From Porticoccaceae bacterium (GTDB taxonomy: Bacteria > Pseudomonadota > Gammaproteobacteria > Pseudomonadales > Porticoccaceae), in the NCBI GenBank assembly GCA_018069525.1, contig JAGPUQ010000008.1, forward strand, positions 62,001-126,000: DNA of 64,000 bases, read 5' to 3'. Below are positions 20,752-30,720 of the stretch, in pieces. Numbering within the stretch: the first letter of the stretch is position 1; every line of letters begins with the position of its first letter. Below the pieces are notes generated by a model, which was not told where the DNA came from, did no database searches, and saw nothing but the letters and a program-made list of their open reading frames with translations. Both the position numbers and the translations under genes were made by a program.

Positions 20752-20777
20752 GGGCCGGGCAGCGAGCTGCCGCGACC
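20752..20777 (-). terminator. Hairpin between rplY and pth
   Basis: A GC-rich inverted repeat (GGCAG-CGAG-CTGCC extended by GGGC/GACCC flanks) followed on the minus strand by TTTAA. The U-tract is short, so it may be a weak terminator or attenuator rather than a full stop. Confidence 0.45.
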
Positions 20778-20787
20778 CAAATCGACA

Positions 20788-21474
20788 TTAGTCTTCGGCG
20801 CTATCGTCTTTGCTTGCGTCCGCATCACCTTCACCTTCGCTTTCACCGTCCTCACCTTCTTCGGTGGCTACTTCGTCTTCTTCAACGACAATAGCGCGAG
20901 GTTTAGTAACCATCGCAACAGCGAGATCGTGATCGTCGCCTAAGGCAAGTGCCACACTGGTCACGTCCTTGGGCAGTTTGATATCGGTGAGGTGAACAAT
21001 GTCGCCCATGTCTACTTCCGCCATATCGACTTCAATATATTCTGGCAGGTTGGCAGGCAAACATTCGATTTCTATATCAGAAATATTGTGCTGGACGATA
21101 CCGCCGCTGACTTTAACACCGACACAGGTATCTTCGTTAATAAAGTGCAGGGGCACTCGAGTGGTGAGCTTCTGAGTTTTACTGACACGAAGGAAATCGG
21201 CGTGCAATAAAATAGGTTTCGCCGGGTGGCGCTGGAGGTCTTTGATAATGACATCCTGCTTTTTGCCTTCTATATCAATAGTGATGATATGAGAATAAAA
21301 CGATTCATTTTCCAGGGCGTGGGCAAATTCATTGTGAGTCAGAGAAATCATCTCTGGCTCTTTGCCGGTGCCGTAAATGATGGCGGGTACTAAATTTTCC
21401 AAACGTCGTAAGCGGCGGCTCGCACCTTTCCCTACGTTAGTTCGGACCGTGGCGTTGAGAACGAAATCAACCAT
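20788..21474 (-). CDS. rplY: 50S ribosomal protein L25 (CTC/TL5 type)
   Basis: A 228-residue long-form L25: N-terminal 5S rRNA-binding domain (VRTNVGKGASRRLRR, AIIYGTGKEPE), then the CTC/TL5 beta domain, then a highly acidic Glu/Asp/Ser tail of about 30 residues. It binds 5S rRNA in the large subunit. It sits between prs and pth, the usual arrangement. Confidence 0.96.
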   Translation of the reverse strand: MVDFVLNATVRTNVGKGASRRLRRLENLVPAIIYGTGKEPEMISLTHNEFAHALENESFYSHIITIDIEGKKQDVIIKDLQRHPAKPILLHADFLRVSKTQKLTTRVPLHFINEDTCVGVKVSGGIVQHNISDIEIECLPANLPEYIEVDMAEVDMGDIVHLTDIKLPKDVTSVALALGDDHDLAVAMVTKPRAIVVEEDEVATEEGEDGESEGEGDADASKDDSAED

Positions 21475-21602
21475 TGCCTTGCTCCTGTTATTCAGTGGTT
21501 TGCTATCTATAGTTAGATATTGTCACCGGATTCTTGCGACCAGATTCCGGCATGGAGTGACCCAGTGTGGGTCGTTTATCCCGCGTGTTTAAATAAACCT
21601 TC

Positions 21603-22544
21603 TTATACAAACATCGCGCTGATGGATTCTTCATTGCTGACTCGGCGAATCGCCTCGGCTAGCATTGGGCCAATGGACAACTGGCGAATGCGCTCGCATT
21701 TGCGGGCTGCGACGCTCAGGGGAATGCTGTTGGTGACGACCAGCGAGTCCATTTGCGAATTATTCAAGTTATCGATAGCGGTTCCCGACAGCACCGGGTG
21801 GGTGCAGTAGGCCACGACTTTCTTGGCTCCGGCATCTTTAAGCGCTTCAGCGGCTTTGCACAAAGTGCCCGCTGTATCGACGATGTCATCGACCAACAAA
21901 CAGGTGCGGCCCTCGACATCACCGATGATGTTCATTACCTGGGCCTGGTTGGCCTCGGGGCGGCGCTTATCGATAATGGCCAGGTCGGTATTTAATTCCT
22001 TTGCCACTGCTCTGGCTCGCACTACGCCGCCGATGTCTGGCGATACCACTAATAAATCTTCGTAGTTTTGTCGGCGAATATCTTCCAGCAATACGGGCGT
22101 GCCGTAGACGTTATCTACCGCGCAGTCAAAGAAGCCCTGAATTTGTTCGGCGTGGAGATCGACGGTAAGCACTCGGTTTACGCCGACGTTATTCACCATG
22201 TCGGCAACCACTTTGGCGCTAATCGGCACTCGTGCCGAACGCACTCGGCGATCCTGACGCGCGTAACCAAAATACGGTATCACCGCGGTGATTCGCGTCG
22301 CGGAAGCCCGCCGCATCGCGTCGACCATAAACACCAGTTCCATCAGGTTGGTATGGGTCGGTGCGCAGGTGGGCTGGACGATAAACACATCGCGGCCACG
22401 TACGTTTTCACAAATTTCGATATTCACTTCGCCGTCGGAAAATTGCGAAACTACCGCATTTCCGAGGGGAATGCCCAGGTGCCGGGCAATTTGTGCGGTC
22501 AGTTCCGGGTTAGCGTTGCCCGAAAAGAGCATTAAATTTGCCAT
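21603..22544 (-). CDS. prs: Ribose-phosphate pyrophosphokinase
   Basis: A 313-residue PRPP synthetase: [40 protein letters not shown] (flexible catalytic loop), [11 protein letters not shown] and the PRPP-binding [13 protein letters not shown]. It makes PRPP from ribose-5-phosphate and ATP for nucleotide, His, Trp and NAD synthesis. The tRNA-Gln gene lies 55 bases upstream in the same direction. Confidence 0.98.
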   Translation of the reverse strand: MANLMLFSGNANPELTAQIARHLGIPLGNAVVSQFSDGEVNIEICENVRGRDVFIVQPTCAPTHTNLMELVFMVDAMRRASATRITAVIPYFGYARQDRRVRSARVPISAKVVADMVNNVGVNRVLTVDLHAEQIQGFFDCAVDNVYGTPVLLEDIRRQNYEDLLVVSPDIGGVVRARAVAKELNTDLAIIDKRRPEANQAQVMNIIGDVEGRTCLLVDDIVDTAGTLCKAAEALKDAGAKKVVAYCTHPVLSGTAIDNLNNSQMDSLVVTNSIPLSVAARKCERIRQLSIGPMLAEAIRRVSNEESISAMFV

Positions 22545-22599
22545 AGCTAAATCATCCTGCTAACACGATTGTTGATGATGCCTGGTATGGCATTGAAAG

Positions 22600-22675
22600 T
22601 GGCTGGGGCGGGAGGACTCGAACCTCCGAATGACGGGATCAAAACCCGTTGCCTTAACCGCTTGGCCACGCCCCA
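22600..22675 (-). tRNA. tRNA-Gln (anticodon TTG)
   Basis: A 76-base cloverleaf on the minus strand: acceptor TGGGGCG paired with CGCCCCA, anticodon stem CGGGT/ATCCCG region with loop TTTTGAT giving TTG, T-arm GGAGGTTCGAGTCCTCC and encoded CCA. tRNA-Gln between ispE and prs is the ordinary gammaproteobacterial order. Confidence 0.95.
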
Positions 22676-22685
22676 ATAAACTTGT

Positions 22686-22790
22686 TCGCGGTACTACTAT
22701 CCGCGGTACTACTAAAGTGTTCGGTATAAATTAGCGCTACAACCTAGCCGTACAACCTAGCCGTACAACATTAAACGTACAACGGAGAAA
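22686..22790. repeat. Short tandem repeats between ispE and tRNA-Gln
   Basis: Two adjacent degenerate arrays: CGCGGTACTACTA twice (period 15), then TACAACCTAGCCG repeated and decaying to TACAACATTAAACG and TACAACGG (period about 13). The ispE stop codon lies inside the second array. Function unknown; slippage-derived expansion is likely. Confidence 0.7.
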
Positions 22791-23748
22791 TATTAACTCC
22801 TTTAGCGGCAAATCCGTGCCATTGACCTGGTAACTTTGCCAGCACCTGCTCGCACTGCTCGCGGGAGGTGAAACGGGCAAAAACGCAGGCACCTGTGCCG
22901 GTCATGCTAGCGGGTGCGTACTGGTCGAGCCACCCGCGTGCTTCAGCGACTTCCGAGTGCAGTAATTCGGTGATTGCCAGGCAGTCGTTGCCCAGTGCAA
23001 GTTCTCCCAAATCAGGCCCGCTAAAAAAGGCGCGTATTGTGATGGGAGAGGTGTCCCTTGTCAATCTTGGGTGTTGGAAAATTGCAGCGGTCGATACGGC
23101 GCAATTGGGCTTAATAACCAGGTACCAGCAGGGTTCGAGTTCTACCGGAGTCAGTTGGTCGCCGATGCCTTCCGCCCAGGCGCTGTGGCCGCGAATAAAT
23201 ACCGGGATATCCGCACCCAGCGTGGCGCCCAGTTGGCACAGTGCCTCCGTGGATAAGCCCAGTTGCCAAAAGCGATTTAAGCCCACCAGGGTAGTGGCCG
23301 CGTCGCTACTGCCGCCGCCCAGGCCACCTCCAATGGGCAGACGTTTGATCAATTCAATTTCGACCCCGGGCAGCAGGTCGTCGTCAGTTCGGACGTTTGT
23401 GCTGTCCAGGTCGCGGCTGGCGGTGCGCAGCGCGACAGCCGCGCGGTAGACCAGGTTGTCTTCGGTGGCAATATTGTTCTGAGCACCGCTTGCGGACGAG
23501 TCGTTAGATAACACAAGGCTAAGTTCACCGGCTGCAGCTGTTCTGAAGTGCAGCAGGTCGCCGAAATCCAGTAGCTGAAACAGCGTTTGCAGGGTGTGGT
23601 AGCCGTCGTCCCGCTGCCCGGTGATATGTAAAAAAAGATTGAGCTTAGCCGGTGCCGGCAGGCTCAGTACTGGGTTTGGGTTTGGGTTTGGGCTCGTTGT
23701 TGCTCCAGTAGTAATGGTACCGGCAGCTGAAGTCGAAGATGCCGCCAC
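22771..23748 (-). CDS. ispE: 4-diphosphocytidyl-2-C-methyl-D-erythritol kinase
   Basis: GHMP kinase of the MEP isoprenoid pathway: LPAPAKLNLFLHITGQRDDG, the ATP-binding PIGGGLGGGSSDAATTLVGL and a C-terminal SMTGTGACVFARF. The start is uncertain. A GTG two bases after the lolB stop gives 325 residues; an ATG at 23814 inside lolB gives 347. Either is longer than the usual 280-290 because of an Ala/Ser/Thr and PNPNPNP leader. That leader is encoded partly by a four-fold hexamer repeat, so the extra N-terminus is probably unstructured. Confidence 0.93.
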   Translation of the reverse strand: MAASSTSAAGTITTGATTSPNPNPNPVLSLPAPAKLNLFLHITGQRDDGYHTLQTLFQLLDFGDLLHFRTAAAGELSLVLSNDSSASGAQNNIATEDNLVYRAAVALRTASRDLDSTNVRTDDDLLPGVEIELIKRLPIGGGLGGGSSDAATTLVGLNRFWQLGLSTEALCQLGATLGADIPVFIRGHSAWAEGIGDQLTPVELEPCWYLVIKPNCAVSTAAIFQHPRLTRDTSPITIRAFFSGPDLGELALGNDCLAITELLHSEVAEARGWLDQYAPASMTGTGACVFARFTSREQCEQVLAKLPGQWHGFAAKGVNISPLYV

Positions 23749-23750
23749 GC

Positions 23751-24389
23751 TTAGTGCTCGTCTCGTAGAGCGTGCGGTGTCGATATACCCGGCGCATCCG
23801 GTGCCACAAACCATTCCTTGATCAGCAGTTTGATGCGCAAGTCTCCGGTGGAGGCTTCTATTTTGCCGGGCAAGGGACCGACTGCGGTATTTTGGTAGCG
23901 GGTAAACGCTAGCACCCAGCCGTCTTGCTCCAGGTGTGAGAGTAAACCGCTGGGCTCCGTGGTCAGGGAGTTGATCCGCACGTCGGGGGCGGGCAAGCCA
24001 CGCACCCAGTAGCGCAACTGTTCGATGGGGAAGGGCCAGCCGAACAGGTGATGGGTGAGTTCATCCGCTGAAGTGGCGTGGAGATCCGGCTCCCCGGCCT
24101 GTTTCAGCGTGGCGCCCTGAGTTGAACTGATCACCTGGGCTGCACCGACCCCAAACGGCCCGCTGATGTTGGCGTTGGCGTCGTCGCCGCTTTGCTCCCA
24201 GTCGAGCCAGGCGGAGCCGCTGTCGTGGTTGGTGACGTAACCAAACTTACTGCGAATACGCCAGTTTTGGAGGGCAGAAACGGTCAGTTGGTGTTGTTGC
24301 CAGGCTATGTTCCAGGCTGGGGCTTGCGAAGAAGTGGCTTGCTGTGGTGCCGAGCTGATGCAGCCGCCCAGTAATGCAGCCGCCAGCAC
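23751..24389 (-). CDS. lolB: Outer-membrane lipoprotein LolB
   Basis: A 212-residue lipoprotein with lipobox LLGGC near residue 9 and conserved LolB features: WLDWEQSG, then PFGVGAAQVISSTQGATL and HHLFGWPFPIEQLRYWVRGL. It receives lipoproteins from LolA and inserts them into the outer membrane. It is upstream of ispE, the conserved pair. Confidence 0.92.
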   Translation of the reverse strand: MLAAALLGGCISSAPQQATSSQAPAWNIAWQQHQLTVSALQNWRIRSKFGYVTNHDSGSAWLDWEQSGDDANANISGPFGVGAAQVISSTQGATLKQAGEPDLHATSADELTHHLFGWPFPIEQLRYWVRGLPAPDVRINSLTTEPSGLLSHLEQDGWVLAFTRYQNTAVGPLPGKIEASTGDLRIKLLIKEWFVAPDAPGISTPHALRDEH

Positions 24390-24426
24390 TATTGTTAATG
24401 ACCGTATTGTCAGTGAGGGTTTGGCG

Positions 24427-26190
24427 TTAATCGAGATCTACCTTCAGGCGTTCAATGGTTTCCAGTAATACCGGATGCCTGGGAGAATCTTGCAACGCTT
24501 TGGCAAGGATGGCGCGCGCTTCTTCGTGTTCGCCGTTGACCCACAGCACTTCGCCGAGGTGGGCGGAAATTTCAGCGTCGGGAAGAATGTTGGCCGCCTG
24601 CCGCAGGTGGGCCAGGGCCTCGGTGTGCAAACCGCGCCGATACAGTACCCAGCCCAGGCTATCAATGGTGGCGGGGTCGTCGGGGCTGAACGACAGGGCT
24701 TTTTCGATCAGCGTCTGCGCCTCTTCGTAGCGGGTGGTGTGGTTGGCGAGGGAGTAGCCGAGTGCGTTCAGTGCCGCAGAGTTGTCGGCGTCCTGCGCTA
24801 ACACCCGGCGTAAGTCGGCTTCCACGGCGCTAATGTTGAGTAGTTTTTCGCTGGCCAGTGAACGGGTATACAGCAGGTCCATATCGTTTGGGTAACGTCC
24901 CAGGCCTTCAGATAACAGCGTGTGGGCGGGTTGATAGGAGTGCTCCCGCATCAGTAGTTCGGCTTCGATCTGGTAGAGACTAACGGCCATGTCGGCGTGT
25001 TCGTTGCGCAGGTCTTGCAGGTGCTGGCGGGCACCGTCGAGATCATCGCGTTTGGCCATAAGCTGGGTGAGTCGGGATGTGGCGGCGAGTACATGGCGGT
25101 CTTTTACCCCGCGGTAGTAGCCCTCGGCTTGTTCATATTGCTCGCTGCTTTCGGCAATCAGGCCGAGCTGGTAGCGCGCCTCGTCGGGTCGCGATGAGGT
25201 AGCGGCGAGGGTTTGCAGCAGAGTGTTGGCTGCTGCGTTGTTACCCTGCTCGCGATAAATCAAGGCGAGACCAAACTTGAAGTCCTCGTTGTCGGGGTGA
25301 CGTTTACTAAAGGAGCGCAGTCGAGCTTCACTCATACTCAGGTCGGGGCTGGAGAATAACTGCCGGAGATATTGCTGGCTGACCTTCTCGCTGTCCGGGT
25401 GCTGCTTAAAAGCGGCTTCTAATTTATTCAGCGCCTGGGTATCGCGCTTATTGAGCTTGAGCAGTTGAGCTTCGAGCAGTAGCACGGTTTCGTTGTCCGG
25501 CTCGAGTGCGGCGAGTTTCTCTGCCGCGCTTAAGGCCTGTGGTAATTCTTCTAATTGCCAGAGCAGTAGGGTATAGCCAAACAGGGCATCGGGGCTGTCG
25601 GGGTGGTTCGTCGCTAGTTCTAGATAAGCATCCAATAAGCCCCGACGGTTTTCCTCGGGTAATCGGGATGCGGAGGCGGGCAGTCTTCTGACGGCGTCGC
25701 CGTGGCCCTGCTCCAGTAAAAAGCGGGCGTGAACAAAGGCCTCGTCAATCTGGTTTTGCACCAGATGAGCAAATACCGCAAGCTCCCGGGCTTCTATGTT
25801 GTCGGGCTCGACTTCCACCCAGAGGTTGCTCATTTCAGCCAGCGCGATGGGGTCTTCAAGATAATGGGCAATGCGGGTGGCGCGGGCAATCACGCCGACA
25901 TCGCGGGTTTTGTGTGCCTCGTGTCGGTAATTACGCAGGGAATAGTCGAATTGCCCCCGGGTTCCGGCCAGTTCTGCCGCGAGAAGTGAGTAAAGGGTTT
26001 GTGTCGGAAAGGGCCGCACGGGATAATGGGGGTCGCCGCAGCCTTCGGGCCTGGCGCAAGCATTGGCTTCACTACCGTGATCGGCACTATTGTCGCCACG
26101 ACCATCAGCCTGCCCGGACCCTGGTGTAGTGGCGCAGGCAGAAACAAGCAACAAGGTAGCAATAATGAGTGGATATAACAGCCGGTGCAC
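24427..26190 (-). CDS. TPR-repeat lipoprotein
   Basis: A 587-residue protein with a lipoprotein signal (LIIATLLLVSAC) and at least ten degenerate tetratricopeptide repeats across residues 60-580; the clearest are NALGYSLANHTTRYEEAQTL and IDSLGWVLYRRGLHTEALAH. Homologues upstream of lolB are common in Pseudomonas-like bacteria; their role is unknown but probably envelope assembly or scaffolding. It is divergent from hemA, with about 200 bases between the two starts. Confidence 0.88.
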   Translation of the reverse strand: MHRLLYPLIIATLLLVSACATTPGSGQADGRGDNSADHGSEANACARPEGCGDPHYPVRPFPTQTLYSLLAAELAGTRGQFDYSLRNYRHEAHKTRDVGVIARATRIAHYLEDPIALAEMSNLWVEVEPDNIEARELAVFAHLVQNQIDEAFVHARFLLEQGHGDAVRRLPASASRLPEENRRGLLDAYLELATNHPDSPDALFGYTLLLWQLEELPQALSAAEKLAALEPDNETVLLLEAQLLKLNKRDTQALNKLEAAFKQHPDSEKVSQQYLRQLFSSPDLSMSEARLRSFSKRHPDNEDFKFGLALIYREQGNNAAANTLLQTLAATSSRPDEARYQLGLIAESSEQYEQAEGYYRGVKDRHVLAATSRLTQLMAKRDDLDGARQHLQDLRNEHADMAVSLYQIEAELLMREHSYQPAHTLLSEGLGRYPNDMDLLYTRSLASEKLLNISAVEADLRRVLAQDADNSAALNALGYSLANHTTRYEEAQTLIEKALSFSPDDPATIDSLGWVLYRRGLHTEALAHLRQAANILPDAEISAHLGEVLWVNGEHEEARAILAKALQDSPRHPVLLETIERLKVDLD

Positions 26191-26396
26191 GGGAATGTCC
26201 TCGCAAAGTCGGGATATTGTAGCAAAGATAACTTGTCGCCAAGGTAGCTTCTATTAGCAATGGATAACTTCGACAATTTTGAAGCCGAGATGGTTTCAAT
26301 TATGGCTTCAGTCAGCGCTTCTAAACTAAGCCTGATTGAGTCCAGTCAAGTAAATTTCAAGTTAGTGACAAGCAACCGACAAACAACTGATCGCTT

Positions 26397-27782
26397 ATGA
26401 CCCTGCTGATTCTTGGTATAAATCACAAAACCGCGCCAGTGGATGTGCGCGAGCGGGTGGCGTTTGCCCCGGAAGCGGTGGCGGGCGTGCTGGGTCGTCT
26501 ACAGCAGGAACTGCCTATTGCGGAGGCCGCGGTGTTGTCCACCTGCAATCGCACCGAGGTGTATGTGTCTGGCGAGGTAACCGACGCGGCGCTCACCACC
26601 TGGATGGCGGATTTCCACGGTGTGGACGGCACTGAGCTGGCGAGTTGTTGTTATCAGCTGCGAGATGCCGATGCCGTGCGCCATATGATGAAAGTGGCCA
26701 GTGGGCTGGACTCGATGGTGCTGGGCGAGCCACAAATTCTCGGTCAGATTAAATCAGCCTATGTGGTGGCTCAAGAGCTGGGTGCGATGTCGTCTGCGCT
26801 CGATCAGGCGTTTCAGCAGGTGTTCACTGCGGCGAAACGGGTGCGTACTGAAACTGCTATTGGTCGCAACCCGGTGTCGGTTGCGTTTGCGGCGGTGAGT
26901 TTGTCGCGGCAGATTTTTACCAGCCTGAGCGAAGTGCATGCACTGTTGATTGGTGCCGGTGAAACCATTGAGTTGGTGGCTCGCCATTTGTTAGACAACC
27001 AGGTGGGCAGTATTACGTTTGCCAACAGGACGTTAAGTCGTGCCCAGGAGCTGGCGGAGGTCTACGGCGCTGAGGCAATTTTATTATCGGATATTCCCGA
27101 GCACTTACATCGTGCTGATATGGTGATTTCTTCGACCGCGAGTCAGTTGCCTATTTTGGGTAAGGGCGCGGTGGAGTCGGCTTTAAAGTTACGCAAACGC
27201 CGACCCATGTTAATGGTGGATATTGCGGTGCCTCGGGATATTGAACCGGAGGTGGCCCGACTGGATGACGTGTATCTGTACACCGTTGATGATCTACAGG
27301 AAGTGATCGACGAGAATCTTCGTTCCCGAGAAGATGCCGCCAGTAAAGCGGAAACGATTATTAACGAAGAAGTAGAGCGCTGGCAGCGGCAGCGCCGTGT
27401 GCGCGGGGCAAGCGGAACGATTCGGGCCTTTCGCAATAGCGCCAGTGTGCTGCGCGATGCGGAATTGCGTAAAGCTATCAATGCCCTGTCTCAAGGGCAG
27501 GCGGCGGAAACTGTGTTGCGACAACTGGCTCACGGCCTCACCAATAAATTGTTGCATACGCCGACGGCGCGAATGAAACAGGCTAGCGCAGAAGGTCGCG
27601 ATGAACATTTGCGCTGGGCTCACGAATTATTTGATCTCGATACCGAGCCCGACATCAAGTCCGATACCAATACTAAGCCAGGAAGTGTTGACGCAAAAAC
27701 CGACAGTTCTCTCGGTGATGGTTTTATTAAATCTGACGTCCTTAAATCTGCTGCCCTTAAAAATAACTCGGAGAACGAATGA
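26397..27782 (+). CDS. hemA: Glutamyl-tRNA reductase
   Basis: A 461-residue enzyme for the first step of the C5 haem pathway: reduction of Glu-tRNA(Glu) to glutamate-1-semialdehyde. Catalytic C50 lies in STCNRTEVY; the tRNA/substrate segment [16 protein letters not shown], an NADPH Rossmann ([16 protein letters not shown]) and a C-terminal dimerisation domain follow. The last 45 residues are a low-complexity Asp/Lys/Ser tail beyond the usual 415-425 residue length. The stop overlaps the prfA start (ATGA). Confidence 0.97.
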   Translation: MTLLILGINHKTAPVDVRERVAFAPEAVAGVLGRLQQELPIAEAAVLSTCNRTEVYVSGEVTDAALTTWMADFHGVDGTELASCCYQLRDADAVRHMMKVASGLDSMVLGEPQILGQIKSAYVVAQELGAMSSALDQAFQQVFTAAKRVRTETAIGRNPVSVAFAAVSLSRQIFTSLSEVHALLIGAGETIELVARHLLDNQVGSITFANRTLSRAQELAEVYGAEAILLSDIPEHLHRADMVISSTASQLPILGKGAVESALKLRKRRPMLMVDIAVPRDIEPEVARLDDVYLYTVDDLQEVIDENLRSREDAASKAETIINEEVERWQRQRRVRGASGTIRAFRNSASVLRDAELRKAINALSQGQAAETVLRQLAHGLTNKLLHTPTARMKQASAEGRDEHLRWAHELFDLDTEPDIKSDTNTKPGSVDAKTDSSLGDGFIKSDVLKSAALKNNSENE

Positions 27783-28861
27783 AAGCATCCTTGCTGACTA
27801 AGCTGGATCATCTCAGTGAACGCTACGAAGAAATCGGCCACTTACTCAGTGATGCCGATGTCATATCCGATCAAAATCGGTTTCGTGGACTGTCCCGAGA
27901 GTACGCCGAGCTAGAAGCCGTGACCCAGGTCTACGGGCAATATCGTCAGGTCGAAGAGGGCATGGAGCAGGCTCGTGATTTATTAAAAGATAGCGACGCA
28001 GAGATGCGCGAAATGGCGCAGGAAGAATTGAAAAGCGGGGAGGAGCGTCGCGAAGCTTTGACAAGCGAATTACAGGTGTTGTTATTACCGAAAGATCCCC
28101 ACGATAACGCTAACGTGTTTCTTGAGATTCGCGCCGGTACCGGTGGTGACGAAGCGGCAATTTTTTCCGGCGATTTATTTCGAATGTATTTGCGCTATGC
28201 CGAATCTCGCGGCTGGAAAGTAGAAGTCATTAACGAGCGCCTGGGCGATCACGGTGGCTACAAAGAAATTATCGCGCGCATTGTCGGTAAGGGCGCTTAC
28301 TCGCAACTCAAATTTGAATCCGGCGCCCACCGGGTGCAGCGGGTGCCGGAAACCGAATCTCAGGGCCGGGTGCACACCTCTGCCTGTACGGTGGCCATCA
28401 TGCCGGAAGTTGACGAAGTTGAAGGCATCGAAATTAAAAAAGCTGATTTGCGCGTCGATACCTTTCGGGCCTCCGGTGCCGGCGGTCAGCACGTCAACAA
28501 AACCGATTCCGCGATTCGACTCACCCACTTGCCCACCGGCATCGTGGTGGAGTGTCAGGACGAGCGCTCGCAACATAAAAATCGCGCCAGAGCGATGTCG
28601 TTACTACAGTCAAGAATACTCACGGGTATGCAGGATCAACAATCTCAGGAGCAGTCTGAATTGCGCCGCAGCTTGGTGGGCAGTGGCGATCGCTCCGAGC
28701 GCATTCGCACCTACAATTTCCCCCAGGGGCGGATCAGCGATCACCGCATCAACCTGACGCTGTATAAACTCGATGACGTTATGCAGGGAGATTTGGACGG
28801 AATTATTCAGCCCCTGGTTCAGGAGCATCAAACCGAGCAACTGGCTGCGCTGGCCGAATAG
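27779..28861 (+). CDS. prfA: Peptide chain release factor 1
   Basis: A 360-residue RF1. The stop-codon recognition tripeptide is P190-E-T in [10 protein letters not shown], and the peptidyl-hydrolysis GGQ is at 235-237 in [13 protein letters not shown]. It terminates at UAA and UAG. It is translationally coupled to hemA and followed by its methylase gene prmC, whose product modifies the GGQ glutamine. Confidence 0.98.
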   Translation: MKASLLTKLDHLSERYEEIGHLLSDADVISDQNRFRGLSREYAELEAVTQVYGQYRQVEEGMEQARDLLKDSDAEMREMAQEELKSGEERREALTSELQVLLLPKDPHDNANVFLEIRAGTGGDEAAIFSGDLFRMYLRYAESRGWKVEVINERLGDHGGYKEIIARIVGKGAYSQLKFESGAHRVQRVPETESQGRVHTSACTVAIMPEVDEVEGIEIKKADLRVDTFRASGAGGQHVNKTDSAIRLTHLPTGIVVECQDERSQHKNRARAMSLLQSRILTGMQDQQSQEQSELRRSLVGSGDRSERIRTYNFPQGRISDHRINLTLYKLDDVMQGDLDGIIQPLVQEHQTEQLAALAE

Positions 28862-28870
28862 GAAAGCGAT

Positions 28871-29743
28871 ATGCCCACTATTGCGGACTTGCTTAAACGA
28901 GCGCAGGTGCTTGATCCGGTGAGTGATACCCCGCGTCTCGATGTGGAAGTGTTGCTGTGTCATGTGCTGGACAAGCCACGTAACTATTTATACGCCTGGC
29001 CCGAATACGTATTAGAACAACAAGCGTTGACCCAATTTAAATATTTGTTTGCACGCCGTATCGCGGGCGAACCCATTGCCCACTTAAGCGGCCAAAAAGA
29101 ATTTTGGTCTTTGTCATTGGATGTTAACGCCAGTACCTTAATTCCCCGCCCGGAAACTGAGCTCTTAGTAGAAACAGCGCTTAATTTATTCAATGAATCG
29201 AAAATCGATAACTCCAAATTCGATTCCGCTATTCAAGTGCTTGATCTAGGCACCGGCACTGGCGCGATTGCCCTTGCCCTGGCGAGTGAGCGACCTAACT
29301 GGAATGTTCTCGCGGTAGACAGCTCTGCTGATGCGGTAAAGCTTGCCGAAAGCAATCGTACTCGCCTGGATTTTGATAATGTTCAGATAGATCAAAGCGA
29401 CTGGTTTGAGAATGTTAATGCCGATCGTAGATTTGATTTAATTGTCAGCAACCCGCCTTATATTGCGCCTGATGATCGACACCTAAGCGAAGGTGATGTG
29501 CGTTTTGAGCCCCGCTCGGCACTGGTTGCAAACGATGCAGGTTTTGCCGATATCGAAACTATTATCCTTAACGCCAGTGAGTTTTTGGTGCGCGGCGGGT
29601 GGTTGCTCCTAGAGCATGGTAGTGAGCAGGGAGAAGGCGTGCGGGAGCTGTTAAAGGCACACCTTGACGATGTTACTACCTGGCGCGATGTTGCTGGACT
29701 AGAACGGGTGAGTGGTGGCCGGGTTCCGATAGGAGAAGTATAG
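28871..29743 (+). CDS. prmC: Release factor glutamine methyltransferase
   Basis: A 290-residue SAM-dependent methylase with SAM loop VLDLGTGTGAIALALA and the substrate-glutamine NPPY motif at 194-197. RPETELLVE precedes the catalytic domain, and the N-terminal helical domain (about 1-75) recognises release factors. It starts 9 bases after prfA, completing the hemA-prfA-prmC operon. Confidence 0.97.
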   Translation: MPTIADLLKRAQVLDPVSDTPRLDVEVLLCHVLDKPRNYLYAWPEYVLEQQALTQFKYLFARRIAGEPIAHLSGQKEFWSLSLDVNASTLIPRPETELLVETALNLFNESKIDNSKFDSAIQVLDLGTGTGAIALALASERPNWNVLAVDSSADAVKLAESNRTRLDFDNVQIDQSDWFENVNADRRFDLIVSNPPYIAPDDRHLSEGDVRFEPRSALVANDAGFADIETIILNASEFLVRGGWLLLEHGSEQGEGVRELLKAHLDDVTTWRDVAGLERVSGGRVPIGEV

Positions 29744-29961
29744 GCTGTTTAATTTTCCGATAAAGTATCAATGTTGTAGATGGGCACGAATCAACTATAA
29801 AAATTCTAACTATCATTGTTTAAAATAGCTAATTTCCCTGGAAATGTAGTACCGTTAAGCTTGATGCTAGGGGAATCTTCATGAAGAGTTCGAAGCCTAT
29901 TTGTCAATGGCGTCGATTAAATGGAGTATTTTTGCTGGCGTGACTGACTGAGGAGAGCTTT

Positions 29962-30165
29962 ATGCCCTACGTAAATATAAAAATCACCGACGAAGGTGTT
30001 ACCAAAACCGAAAAAGCTGAATTGGTGGCAGGTGTCACTGAGCTGCTTTCCAGAGTCTTAGGCAAGAATCCCGCAACAACGATGGTTGTTATTGATGAAG
30101 TCGATACTGACAATTGGGGTATTAGTGGTGAGCTGGTAACCGAACGTCGTAAGCGAGAAGTGTGA
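29962..30165 (+). CDS. 4-oxalocrotonate tautomerase family protein
   Basis: A 67-residue product beginning MPYVNIKITDEG, so Pro1 becomes N-terminal after Met removal and is the catalytic base of the family. TMVVIDEVDTDNWGISG matches the second conserved strand. An AGGAG ribosome site precedes the ATG. It acts as a small keto-enol tautomerase, substrate unknown. It begins a run with the YdcZ-like and LLM genes. Confidence 0.88.
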   Translation: MPYVNIKITDEGVTKTEKAELVAGVTELLSRVLGKNPATTMVVIDEVDTDNWGISGELVTERRKREV

Positions 30166-30216
30166 CTCAAGATCAGGAGTAAGCAATTTCTTTTTTAAAT
30201 TTATAGGGATATCACA

Positions 30217-30675
30217 ATGAGCAATATCAATCACCCCATCTTCTATGCCCTTGTTATGCTAGTCGCGGGTCTCGGGATACCCGTTATGGCAACGCTCAAT
30301 GCCGGGCTGGGAGCAAGGTTGGAAAACCCAATGCTCGCATCCACGGTGCTGTTTGTCGTCGCGATTGTTGCAGCGGTAGCGTCGTTACTGGTTTTTCAGG
30401 GTGTGCCAAAAGCACCGTTCTCCAATAGCGTGCCGATTCATTTTTATCTAGGCGGTTTTTTTGTGGTGTTTTATGTCTTGACCATCACCTGGATCGCGCC
30501 GAGATTTGGGGTGGGTAATGCCGTGGCATTTGTATTGCTAGGCCAGATAATTTCGATGGCGATTATTGATCACTACCGTCTTATGGGTGCGATGCACCAC
30601 CCGATCTCTATGCAGCGTTTCTCGGGCCTGGTGCTAATGGCAGTAGGTGTGTTCTTAGCAGTGCGCCGGGTTTGA
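30217..30675 (+). CDS. YdcZ-type (DUF606) DMT-superfamily membrane protein
   Basis: A 152-residue protein with five hydrophobic helices: LVMLVAGLGIPVMATLNAGL, STVLFVVAIVAAVASLLVF, FYLGGFFVVFYVLTITWIAP, AVAFVLLGQIISMAIIDHY and FSGLVLMAVGVFLAVRR. This is the DUF606 half-transporter pattern. Half-size members probably dimerise. Substrate unknown. Confidence 0.85.
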   Translation: MSNINHPIFYALVMLVAGLGIPVMATLNAGLGARLENPMLASTVLFVVAIVAAVASLLVFQGVPKAPFSNSVPIHFYLGGFFVVFYVLTITWIAPRFGVGNAVAFVLLGQIISMAIIDHYRLMGAMHHPISMQRFSGLVLMAVGVFLAVRRV

Positions 30676-30720
30676 CGTTTGCCAGATACGTGCGATAGTT
30701 TTTAGCAGGGGTAAATAACA

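Noticed and set aside
23672-23695. Telomere-like GGGTTT repeats
   Set aside because: Only four units, inside a coding frame; a slippage repeat explains it.
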